Assembly (NCBI GenBank): GCA_913054205.1 | Contig: CAJXJM010000119.1 | Span: 1-7,468 of the forward strand | From: an uncultured Rhodospirillaceae bacterium | GTDB lineage: Bacteria > Pseudomonadota > Alphaproteobacteria > Rhodospirillales > UBA2165 | Reading direction: 5' to 3' | DNA length: 7,468 nt | In this document: piece after piece, positions 1-5,780 of the stretch | How the letters are laid out: each line of letters begins with the position of its first letter | How positions within the stretch are numbered: the stretch's first letter is position 1 | Position numbers and translations under genes: made by a program | The notes under the pieces: generated by a model | Databases searched by the model: none | What the model was told of the DNA's origin: nothing | What the model saw: only the letters and a program-made list of their open reading frames with translations

Positions 1-105
1 CAGCGTAATATCAGTCGAATAGATTGCCCGTCCGGTGACTTTTTCGAAAGCATCCCGGCGGCGGGTTTCCTTTCCGACTACATTGAGTGGTGGCAGGTCG
101 TTCAT
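1..105 (-). CDS. Molybdenum hydroxylase (xanthine dehydrogenase / CoxL-like) large subunit, N-terminal fragment
   Basis: Only the first 35 codons are inside the window. The translation begins MNDLPPLNVVGKETRRRDAF and continues EKVTGRAIYSTDITL. The pattern VVGK..RRRDA..KVTG.A.Y..D is typical of the start of the molybdopterin-binding subunit of the xanthine dehydrogenase / aerobic CO dehydrogenase family. This subunit binds the Mo-pterin cofactor and carries out substrate hydroxylation. The ATG (105-103) overlaps the TGA of the upstream [2Fe-2S] gene as ATGA, and GAGGTG lies just before it, so translation is probably coupled. The gene order FAD, Fe-S, Mo matches coxMSL-type operons. The active-site loop that separates true CO dehydrogenase from other hydroxylases lies outside the window, so the substrate is unknown. 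Confidence 0.85.
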   Translation of the reverse strand, partial: MNDLPPLNVVGKETRRRDAFEKVTGRAIYSTDITL

Positions 106-602
106 TTGCGCACCTCTTTTTTATTTTCAGCTATTTTTATCGCGGCGAGTTTCACCGCTTCAATGATCATCGCATAGCCGGTGCAGCGGCAGATGTTGGA
201 ACTGATCCACTCTTTGATGGTCGCGTCTGTTGGAAAGGGGTCGCGATCAAGCAAAGCGCGCGCGAGCATGATCATGCCCGACGTGCAATAACCGCATTGA
301 AATGAACTGAGTTCGGCGAAAGCTTCTTGAACGGGATCAAGTGTTCCGTCGTCCCCCTCCAATCCTTCGATGGTTCTGATCTCTGCATCTTCTATCTCAA
401 ACGCAAAAGTGTGGCAGGCGGCTATTGGTTTGCCATCAATAAGAACCGTGCAGGCACCGCAGACACCTCGCTCGCAGGATAAATTTGTGCCGCTCAAGTT
501 GAAATCACCACGAAGTAAATCACCGAGCGTCACCGACGAAGGGACATCAATCGATTTCTGTTCACCATTTAGAGTAAATGAGAGCGAGACAGTGTTGCTC
601 AT
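102..602 (-). CDS. [2Fe-2S] small subunit of a molybdenum hydroxylase (CoxS/CutS-like)
   Basis: A 166-residue iron-sulfur subunit that passes electrons from the Mo centre to FAD in xanthine dehydrogenase-family enzymes. The N-terminal plant-ferredoxin-like domain has Cys43, Cys48, Cys51 and Cys63 (CERGVCGAC followed by AAC). The C-terminal helical [2Fe-2S] domain has Cys103 and Cys106 (QCGYC) and Cys138 and Cys140 (ICRCTGY). All eight cluster ligands are therefore present, and the length is normal for the family (about 150-170). The ATG (602-600) overlaps the TGA of the FAD-subunit gene as ATGA, and its own TGA overlaps the ATG of the large subunit in the same way, so it is the middle gene of a coupled three-gene operon. 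The family assignment is secure. The substrate is not determined by this subunit. Confidence 0.95.
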   Translation of the reverse strand: MSNTVSLSFTLNGEQKSIDVPSSVTLGDLLRGDFNLSGTNLSCERGVCGACTVLIDGKPIAACHTFAFEIEDAEIRTIEGLEGDDGTLDPVQEAFAELSSFQCGYCTSGMIMLARALLDRDPFPTDATIKEWISSNICRCTGYAMIIEAVKLAAIKIAENKKEVRK

Positions 603-1429
603 GCATCACCGGCCAATCTAGCCAATTGCCGCTCTAGAAATATTGGCGCAAGGCTCCGCAAATAGGCGTTGTCCAACAGTGGATCAGCAAAATCATTTGG
701 CAAGTTTTTGTACACTTCTGCGAGATTTGACGTGTTGCCTGAAAACTCAAATATTTTTGGCCGCAGGTGGCGCGTTGCGATAACTGCCCGTCCCAGGGAT
801 CCATCATATCCGCCGCGGAGGACAACGGCTTGTGTCACCAGCGGCCACATAGAACGCTCGTAATCAAGAGCCGGTTTGCCCTCCAACGGTATATCAATGC
901 TTGTCAGCAATGATTGTCCAAGGCCGGGGTGCTCCCAAAGTTCTTCGGGCGTGATTGAAACTGTGTCTTTGCCGTTGACGAGATTGATTTTTGCGCCCAG
1001 CGCTGACAGCAAAATGGACATCTCATAGCCTGTGCGACGGGCCATAAGATTTCCGCCGATGGTGGCTGAGAAACGAATACGAATATTGGCAATCTGGCCC
1101 CAAGCTTTTTTAAACCCAGGGACAATATTGATGAGATCGGAATCGCTTCCTTCGCCAAGGGTGACCAGCGCACCTATTCTGAGAATATCGTTGGAGATCG
1201 AAATTTCTTGAAGGTCTTTGACGCCTTTGAGCCAGACCAGCGTGCCGATTGTTTTGCCTTCCCGAAACGCCGCGACGAGATCAGTGCCACCAGCGTAGGC
1301 GACCGGATTACTATCCATGTCGGCTAAAAGTACGGCAGCTTCCTCTATTGTTGTCGGGCGCTGAATAACAAAATTATCGAGATCCCGTGACGAAGCAGAT
1401 ATCAGTCCAGAATGCTCAGCTAGATACAT
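599..1429 (-). CDS. FAD-binding medium subunit of a molybdenum hydroxylase (CoxM/CutM-like)
   Basis: A 276-residue FAD subunit, the first gene of the Mo-hydroxylase operon. Two FAD-contact motifs are visible: AGGTD at residues 46-50 and TIGGN at 123-127, matching the AGG and TIGG loops of the CoxM / vanillyl-alcohol-oxidase-fold family. The C-terminal CO-dehydrogenase flavoprotein domain follows from about residue 175. The usual family start (FxxxRPTTxEEA) appears only at residue 20, so there is an extra N-terminal stretch of about 15-19 residues. No ATG, GTG or TTG closer to the domain was found in frame, so ATG 1429 is kept although no clear Shine-Dalgarno precedes it. Two palindromic repeats lie 25-92 bases upstream and probably control the operon. 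The family is secure; the exact start is less so. Confidence 0.92.
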   Translation of the reverse strand: MYLAEHSGLISASSRDLDNFVIQRPTTIEEAAVLLADMDSNPVAYAGGTDLVAAFREGKTIGTLVWLKGVKDLQEISISNDILRIGALVTLGEGSDSDLINIVPGFKKAWGQIANIRIRFSATIGGNLMARRTGYEMSILLSALGAKINLVNGKDTVSITPEELWEHPGLGQSLLTSIDIPLEGKPALDYERSMWPLVTQAVVLRGGYDGSLGRAVIATRHLRPKIFEFSGNTSNLAEVYKNLPNDFADPLLDNAYLRSLAPIFLERQLARLAGDA

Positions 1430-1453
1430 GTTTCACATATAAATCAGAGGTTT

Positions 1454-1521
1454 AAGCTAATTATCGACTGTCGATTAATTAATCTAAAATCACAAGCTAA
1501 TTATCGACGGTCGAGTAATTA
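1454..1521. repeat. Tandem palindromic repeats, candidate double operator of the Mo-hydroxylase operon
   Basis: Two 28-bp copies lie at 1454-1481 and 1494-1521, differing at two positions, with a 40-bp period. Each starts AAGCTAATTATCGAC, has a single central base (T or G), and continues GTCGA(T/G)TAATTA. Each copy is itself an inverted repeat: the core TCGAC-N-GTCGA is perfect and is flanked on both sides by TAATTA. The spacing is close to four helical turns, which would put two dimeric regulators on about the same face. On the minus strand each copy contains GATAAT, which resembles a -10 box, so binding here could block the promoter. This is inferred to be an operator for a TetR-, MarR- or GntR-type regulator; no regulator gene is in the window. 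Confidence 0.75.
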
Positions 1522-1567
1522 GTACGCATCATCTATTCCGGCACGACACCTGACATGGTTCTGAAAT

Positions 1568-2296
1568 TTATTTTCGCAAAGTCTCAGAACTGTTGATCGT
1601 CGCGTGCAAATTGCGCGCATAAGCTTTTGCAGATTTGGTCGAAAGCTCTTCACCCTCTGAGGAGAATTCTTTAACAGCTTTTATGGCGGTGCGCGGGATG
1701 CGGCTGAGTTTGCCGATGGCGGCTTCAACCGTTGCATCCAATTCGGCATGTGGCACGACTTGGCTGGCGAGCCCAAACGACAATGCTGTATCAGCATCAA
1801 TCACATCGCAGGTATAGGTCATATACATCAGCGCTTTGCGGCTGACCCGTCCCATCAAGGCTGACATCGCCATGGTCGGCATGATGTTATGCGAGGTTTC
1901 CGGCAAAGAGAATTTGGCACGATCACTACAGATTGTGATATCAGTGAGAGCCGCAAGTGCTGCGCCAAAACCATGGGCTTCGCCCTGCACAACTCCGAGG
2001 ATCGGCACTTCTGAGTTCCTGTAAGCATCATAAAGATCAAACACCACATCGAATTTACCGCGCATTTCGAGCGCCTCTGGCAAAGTTCCGGGTTTCTCTC
2101 CCATCATGGCACGTCCGAGGCAGAAATCATCGCCCACGCTTTTGAATATAATAAAATGCGAGTCGGACTGGGCAGTGTTGAGCATATTGGTCAACTCTGC
2201 GGCCATCTCGTCGCTGACTCGATTGCCATTGTCAGGGTTGTTAATAGTGATCGTGGTTACGTCGTTCTCGCGGTCCAGCAATAGAAGGTCGGACAT
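1568..2296 (-). CDS. Enoyl-CoA hydratase/isomerase (crotonase) family protein lacking one catalytic glutamate
   Basis: A 242-residue crotonase-fold protein. The first oxyanion-hole segment is around residues 55-66 (GDDFCLGRA). The second is at 104-120 (QGEAHGFGAALAALTDI), followed by the typical AKFSLPE segment. Compared with enoyl-CoA hydratase, the residue equivalent to the first catalytic Glu (Glu144 of the rat enzyme) is Ala113, while the second (Glu164 type) is kept as Glu133. A plain hydratase reaction is therefore doubtful; an isomerase, hydrolase or lyase role on an acyl-CoA is equally possible. ATG 2296 was chosen because GGGGGAG sits six bases before it. A TTG five codons upstream overlaps that ribosome site and was not used. 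The gene is on the same strand as the Mo-hydroxylase operon, but the operator repeats between them suggest separate control. Confidence 0.88.
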   Translation of the reverse strand: MSDLLLLDRENDVTTITINNPDNGNRVSDEMAAELTNMLNTAQSDSHFIIFKSVGDDFCLGRAMMGEKPGTLPEALEMRGKFDVVFDLYDAYRNSEVPILGVVQGEAHGFGAALAALTDITICSDRAKFSLPETSHNIMPTMAMSALMGRVSRKALMYMTYTCDVIDADTALSFGLASQVVPHAELDATVEAAIGKLSRIPRTAIKAVKEFSSEGEELSTKSAKAYARNLHATINSSETLRK

Positions 2297-2302
2297 TTTT
2301 TT

Positions 2303-2309
2303 CTCCCCC
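2303..2309 (-). promoter_or_regulatory. Ribosome binding site of the crotonase gene
   Basis: GGGGGAG on the minus strand, six A residues before ATG 2296. It decides the start: the alternative TTG at 2311 would place this site inside the coding sequence. Confidence 0.7.
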
Positions 2310-2344
2310 AAAAGGATTTGGATATTTGTTGTTTTCTAATTTTG

Positions 2345-2372
2345 AATCTAACAAGTGTTAAATCTCGTGCAA
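2345..2372 (-). promoter_or_regulatory. Candidate promoter of the crotonase gene
   Basis: On the minus strand TTGCAC (2372-2367) and TAGATT (2350-2345) are separated by 16 bases and resemble -35 and -10 boxes, though both are weak matches. The -35-like element lies in the left arm of the 2367-2400 inverted repeat. A small perfect palindrome, TAACA-AG-TGTTA (2349-2360), overlaps the spacer and the edge of the -10 element. This is pattern reading only. Confidence 0.3.
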
Positions 2373-2400
2373 GGCAAAATAGAACCAGCTTGCCTTGTAC
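2367..2400. promoter_or_regulatory. Inverted repeat in the divergent intergenic region, candidate shared operator
   Basis: GTGCAAGGCAA (2367-2377) and TTGCCTTGTAC (2390-2400) form an inverted repeat with 10 of 11 matching positions and a 12-base centre. It lies between the divergent crotonase and extradiol dioxygenase genes. Its outer ends supply TTGCAC and TTGTAC, -35-like elements facing in opposite directions. A regulator bound here could control both blocks. It is unrelated in sequence to the TAATTA/TCGAC repeats at 1454-1521, so a second regulator is implied. A stem-loop in RNA is less likely, because the predicted plus-strand start point is downstream. Confidence 0.5.
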
Positions 2401-2423
2401 CGCCGAATTCAAAGCCTTAAGAT
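2395..2423 (+). promoter_or_regulatory. Candidate promoter of the plus-strand catabolic operon
   Basis: TTGTAC (2395-2400) and TAAGAT (2418-2423) are separated by 17 bases, about 33 bases before the dioxygenase ATG. The -35 matches only three of six consensus bases, which would fit a promoter needing an activator. The inverted repeat centred at 2383 would then sit near -46. Confidence 0.3.
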
Positions 2424-2455
2424 GTTCCCAACAATAAGAAAATGGGGAATTCTAC

Positions 2456-3406
2456 ATGAATATAATTGGGGTTGAATCGATCATCTACGGGGTGATGGAT
2501 TTAGAAGAATGCTCTCGCTATTTTACCGATTGGGGTTTAATTCCTGCAAGCCAGGACGAAAGCAACGCTGTCTTTGAAACGTTAGAAAAGACCACTGTCA
2601 AGCTTCGCAAAGCTGATGATCCATCTTTACCACCCCAACATTGCGACACACCTTTCTTTAAAGGGTCCTGTGGCCGTGAGGTTATCTGGGGCGTTGATAC
2701 TCAAATGACACTTGCTGCCATTGGCGATGAGATCAGCAAAGATCGCGAGGTCACTGAAACCGAAGATGGCTCGCTTCATGCAATCGATGATGCAGGCAAT
2801 CCGATTGGCTTTGCTATTACCCAGCGTGAGCCGGTTAAGCTCGAGCATCCTAAAATCAATACGCCCGGGAATTATCAGCGCATCAATGAGTCGGCTTACG
2901 GTGCGGCACCGTCATTAGCGTCGCCTGCGCGGATTGGTCACGTGGTTTATTCTGTCGCTGAAAATGCACCGGAGAAGGCCAGGTTTTATTTGGATCGTCT
3001 CGGCTTTAAATTATCCGATATGATCGGCGAGGGCGGCAGATTTATGCGGCCAGCTTTATCGCAAGACCATCATAACCTATTGATGGAGAGCCATGGGCGA
3101 GGATACGGCTTTCAGCATTCAGCCTATGAGTTTCGTGATTTTGATCAGGTGATTCAACGCGGGCGTTACATGGAAGACCAAGGCTGGCAAACCCATATTG
3201 GTCCAACGCGCCATACGCTGGGCTCGAATTATTCCTGGTATATGTGGACACCGGCGGGTGGATTATGTGAACTGATCAGCGATATGGATTCGCTGGATGA
3301 TAATTGGGAGCCGCGCCATATTGATCCAAAAAAAGCAGGCCCACCGCATTCGTGGTACGCCAGGCCCGAACAAATTGGCCGCAAGTTTGGAATTCCACAT
3401 GATTAG
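2456..3406 (+). CDS. Type I extradiol ring-cleavage dioxygenase (VOC superfamily)
   Basis: A 316-residue two-domain vicinal-oxygen-chelate protein. The N-terminal module (about residues 1-125) is degenerate and the C-terminal module (about 158-278) holds the active site. Putative Fe(II) ligands are His162 (IGHVVYSV), His221 (FQHSAYEF) and Glu272 (LCELISD). Second-sphere residues His206, His253 and Tyr262 are also present. Their spacing is close to biphenyl-diol dioxygenase BphC (His146, His195, His210, His241, Tyr250, Glu260), so the enzyme is probably active in meta-cleavage of a catechol-type ring. The length is slightly above the usual 290-300 because of a C-terminal tail ending in FGIPHD. 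GGGGAA lies six bases before the ATG. It is the first gene of the plus-strand run, 15 bases before the GST. The substrate is unknown; glyoxalase or a broader VOC function is less likely given the full set of residues. Confidence 0.88.
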   Translation: MNIIGVESIIYGVMDLEECSRYFTDWGLIPASQDESNAVFETLEKTTVKLRKADDPSLPPQHCDTPFFKGSCGREVIWGVDTQMTLAAIGDEISKDREVTETEDGSLHAIDDAGNPIGFAITQREPVKLEHPKINTPGNYQRINESAYGAAPSLASPARIGHVVYSVAENAPEKARFYLDRLGFKLSDMIGEGGRFMRPALSQDHHNLLMESHGRGYGFQHSAYEFRDFDQVIQRGRYMEDQGWQTHIGPTRHTLGSNYSWYMWTPAGGLCELISDMDSLDDNWEPRHIDPKKAGPPHSWYARPEQIGRKFGIPHD

Positions 3407-3421
3407 TAAGAGGGGAAAATA

Positions 3422-4156
3422 ATGCTAACACTCTATCATTTTTGGAGTTCGACCTGTTCGCGCAAAGTGCGGATTACGTTGGCGGAGAAGGGGCTTGATT
3501 GGGAGAGCCATCACATCGACATTGTCACCAAGCTTGATAATCTTGAGCCAGATTATGTAAAACTTAATCCCAACGGCGTTGTGCCAACCCTCGATCACGA
3601 TGGCAAGATCATCATTGAGTCCAACATCATCATTGAGTATCTCGACGATACATTCCCCGAAGTTTCGTTAAAGCCCGAAGACACCTATCAGCGTGCTTTG
3701 ATGCGGCTGTGGTTGGATACAGCGGAAATGCAGGTCCACAAGAACATAAACATGGTGTCCTATAATAAACGCCACGTTCCCAGAATGAATAAACTTTTCA
3801 CCAAGGAAGAGCAGATTGAAATCCTGATGCGCTTTCCGGGGGCGGATAAACGCGCGACGATGCTGAAGCGGCTGGAAAATGGCGTCTCCGCCGAAGAAGA
3901 GGCCTTTGCCGAAGAGCGCCTTGGCGACGTTATGGACAAGATGGAGCTAACGCTCGCGAGTAGTGAATGGCTTGTGGGTGATAGCTTTTCCTTAGCTGAT
4001 ATTGCCATTGCACCGTTTATTGAACGCTTTGAAGCCAATGGCATGGAGGCGCTCGTCGATTGGAACAAACGCCCCAAAGCCGGTGATTGGTGGAGCCGGG
4101 TGCAAGCGCGCCCGTCTTACCAGACTGCCTACGCCTTTCAAAATCCCAACGCCTAG
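3422..4156 (+). CDS. Glutathione S-transferase family protein
   Basis: A 244-residue cytosolic GST. The N-terminal thioredoxin-like domain (about 1-80) has the active-site stretch SSTCSRKVR (residues 9-17), where Ser or Cys12 may activate glutathione. It also has the cis-proline motif VVPTL (Pro55) and the glutathione-binding ES pair (66-67). The all-helical C-terminal domain carries the conserved SLAD capping motif at 190-193. The stretch around residues 49-88 (NPNGVVPTL, HDGK, ES, EYL-D-FPE, LKPED) recalls beta-etherase (LigF)-type GSTs of aromatic catabolism; this is recalled by eye, not aligned. AGAGGGG lies six bases before the ATG. Its place between an extradiol dioxygenase and a GS-hydroquinone reductase further on suggests conjugation or isomerisation of an aromatic or ring-opened intermediate. 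The family is secure; the reaction is inferred. Confidence 0.9.
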   Translation: MLTLYHFWSSTCSRKVRITLAEKGLDWESHHIDIVTKLDNLEPDYVKLNPNGVVPTLDHDGKIIIESNIIIEYLDDTFPEVSLKPEDTYQRALMRLWLDTAEMQVHKNINMVSYNKRHVPRMNKLFTKEEQIEILMRFPGADKRATMLKRLENGVSAEEEAFAEERLGDVMDKMELTLASSEWLVGDSFSLADIAIAPFIERFEANGMEALVDWNKRPKAGDWWSRVQARPSYQTAYAFQNPNA

Positions 4157-4169
4157 AAGGAACAGTTTT

Positions 4170-4550
4170 ATGGCTGATGAAACACCGAGCCCGGTCGCGG
4201 GATTTTTACAAAAAGAGTTTTACGTTGTCTTCACGCGGCCAGCTGCGCCGATGGAGGAAATTCGGAAACTCATGCCGCAGCATCTTGAACGCCAGTTGGA
4301 GCTCGAAGAGAAGGGAATTCTGTTTGCCGCCGGACCGCTGTTCGATGCCAGCGCTGATGCGAGTGAACGCCCAGGAACCGGCATGATTATTATTCGGGCG
4401 GGCTCACAGGCAGAAGCAGAACAAATCGCCGGAGAAGACCCGCTCCATAAAGCCGGGCTCCGCAGCTTCGAAGTTAAGACCTGGAAAGTCAACGAAGGCA
4501 GTTATTCAGTGACGGTGAAATATTCAGATCAAAGTATGGAGATTATTTAA
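4170..4550 (+). CDS. YCII-related protein, first of two tandem paralogs
   Basis: A 126-residue YCII-like protein with a predicted dimeric alpha-beta-barrel fold, related in fold to muconolactone isomerase. Visible family features are the YVVFT first strand, MPxHLxRQxELEEKGILFAAGP (a His followed by the AGP turn) and EDPLHKAGL (the conserved DP-x-x-x-AGL motif). The C-terminal tail runs WKVNEGSYSV to KYSDQSM. ATG 4170 was chosen because AAGGA precedes it and homology to the next gene begins shortly after it; the same frame is open further upstream, but that part overlaps the GST gene and is not conserved. The stop overlaps the next ATG as TAATG. The exact biochemical role of this family is mostly unknown. 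Here a role in isomerising or breaking down a ring-cleavage product is an inference. Confidence 0.88.
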   Translation: MADETPSPVAGFLQKEFYVVFTRPAAPMEEIRKLMPQHLERQLELEEKGILFAAGPLFDASADASERPGTGMIIIRAGSQAEAEQIAGEDPLHKAGLRSFEVKTWKVNEGSYSVTVKYSDQSMEII

Positions 4551-4942
4551 TGCCAGATACATCCGATAAAGCGGAAGCAGCGGCTCAAAAACTCACACGA
4601 AATTATCTTGGCAAAGAGCTTTACGTGATCTTTACCGTGCCGAATGCGACGCGCGAAGAAATGATGCCGGTGATGCCGGATCACTTGGCGCGTCAGGTTG
4701 AGCTTGAAGAGCAGGGCATTCTATTCGCCGCGGGTCCAATGTTCGAAGAAGCTGGTCAGGCACCGGTTCGAGGCATGGTGATTATCCGTGCAAATTCGTT
4801 TGAGGAGGCACGCGCCATTGCGGACGAAGACCCTTTCCATAAAGCAGGGCTTAGGACCTACACGCTCGATCGTTGGGTGGTGAATGAAGGCAGTTACACG
4901 GTAAACGTCAAATATTCGGATCAATCGATGACGCTTGACTAA
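4550..4942 (+). CDS. YCII-related protein, second of two tandem paralogs
   Basis: A 130-residue paralog of the preceding protein. By hand alignment about 64 of 107 positions are identical, including MPxHLxRQxELEExGILFAAGP, EDPxHKAGLR, VNEGSY and VKYSDQSM. The N-terminal 20 or so residues differ, and a three-residue deletion follows the AGPMF turn. The start codon overlaps the upstream TAA by one base, so translation is probably coupled and the two products may be made in equal amounts and form a heteromer. Keeping the catalytic-looking residues in both copies argues against one copy being a decaying duplicate. The function is not known. Confidence 0.88.
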   Translation: MPDTSDKAEAAAQKLTRNYLGKELYVIFTVPNATREEMMPVMPDHLARQVELEEQGILFAAGPMFEEAGQAPVRGMVIIRANSFEEARAIADEDPFHKAGLRTYTLDRWVVNEGSYTVNVKYSDQSMTLD

Positions 4943-4972
4943 CCGGCGCTGGGATAGCATGTCTACGCCATC

Positions 4973-5719
4973 GTGCCGCAAGAATTCATCGACTTTATTT
5001 TCACTCAAGAAAACCTCATTGTCCTGGCAATTGTCTTTGCCGGTGGACTTATTCGTGGTTATACCGGATTTGGCTCGGGCCTCGTTATGGTCCCGCTTTT
5101 TTCTTTGTTTTGGTCACCGGTAGATGCGGTGGCGACGACGTGTGGTCTTGGCATTTTTGCAGCTGTGCAAATCGCTATTCAAAGTGTCAAACTTACCAAT
5201 TGGCGCGAGATCAGTCCGATGATCGTCGCCATGCTCGCCCTGACGCCAATCGGAACAGTTTTGCTGGTATCGCTCGATGCTGACATCGTTAAAAAAGTTA
5301 TTGCCGCTCTCGTTCTATTTGTGACAGCCATTAGTTTATGGGGTTGGCAGTACCGGGGGCCGCGCGGGAAATTCCCAAGTTTTGTGGCAGGCGGGATAGC
5401 TGCTTTTATAAATGGTCTCGCGGCAGTGGGCGGACCGGCAGCTGTACTGTATTTAATTTCCCTGCCAGATGAAGCAAAAATCCAACGCTCCAATATTGCA
5501 ACAATCGCCAGCCTCATGGGGTTGAGCGTATTCACTTTTACAATGTTGTCTGGCCATGTTGGTCCTAACGTTGTTGGGAATATTTTGATCTTTGCGATCC
5601 CTTACATGGTGTTCGTGTGGTTGGGCATTAGATTGTTTATGTTTTTGCCCGGCTCGGCATTTAGACTGATGGTTCTTTGGACTTTGGTCGCGGTCACAGG
5701 CGCTATACTATTGGCTTAG
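4973..5719 (+). CDS. TauE/SafE (TSUP) family membrane transporter
   Basis: A 248-residue, very hydrophobic inner-membrane protein with about 7-8 predicted transmembrane segments. The TSUP family signature is clear at residues 24-42 (GGLIRGYTGFGSGLVMVPL). A diverged second copy at 140-162 (GGIAAFINGLAAVGGPAAVLY) shows the internal duplication typical of the family. Members export sulfite, sulfoacetate or other organosulfur anions, or take up organic anions. Here it may move the substrate or a by-product of the pathway. The start is uncertain: GTG 4973 is the first start codon after an in-frame stop at 4955 and gives a normal N-terminus, but no convincing ribosome site precedes it. The gene starts 30 bases after the YCII pair and is probably in the same transcript. 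Confidence 0.88.
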   Translation: MPQEFIDFIFTQENLIVLAIVFAGGLIRGYTGFGSGLVMVPLFSLFWSPVDAVATTCGLGIFAAVQIAIQSVKLTNWREISPMIVAMLALTPIGTVLLVSLDADIVKKVIAALVLFVTAISLWGWQYRGPRGKFPSFVAGGIAAFINGLAAVGGPAAVLYLISLPDEAKIQRSNIATIASLMGLSVFTFTMLSGHVGPNVVGNILIFAIPYMVFVWLGIRLFMFLPGSAFRLMVLWTLVAVTGAILLA

Positions 5720-5780
5720 GCCAATCAGTCGGTTAGTCTCTTCTCTAAATAAATTCCAATTCTAGATAGGAAAAAGATAA

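Noticed and set aside
1454..1521. CRISPR-like repeat array
   Set aside because: There are only two copies with a 12-base gap, far too short for spacers, and the symmetry fits operator sites better.
2297..2311. Upstream TTG start for the crotonase gene
   Set aside because: It would put the GGGGGAG ribosome site inside the gene, and ATG 2296 has ideal spacing to that site.
3760..4077. 105-codon open frame on the minus strand
   Set aside because: It lies entirely antisense to the GST gene and has a Ser/Ala/Arg-rich composition typical of a shadow frame.
4002..4169. Longer first YCII gene beginning inside the GST gene
   Set aside because: The added 56 residues are the shadow of the GST frame, are not family-like, and ATG 4170 has its own ribosome site.
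4935..5123. 62-codon frame overlapping the start of the transporter gene
   Set aside because: It is out of frame with the well-supported TSUP protein and its translation resembles nothing known.
5179..5535. 118-codon open frame on the minus strand
   Set aside because: Antisense to the TauE/SafE gene, with no recognisable motif and no ribosome site that I could see.
5710..5725. Hairpin ATTGGC-TTAG-GCCAAT at the end of the transporter gene
   Set aside because: Only six base pairs and no following T run, so it is not supported as a terminator.
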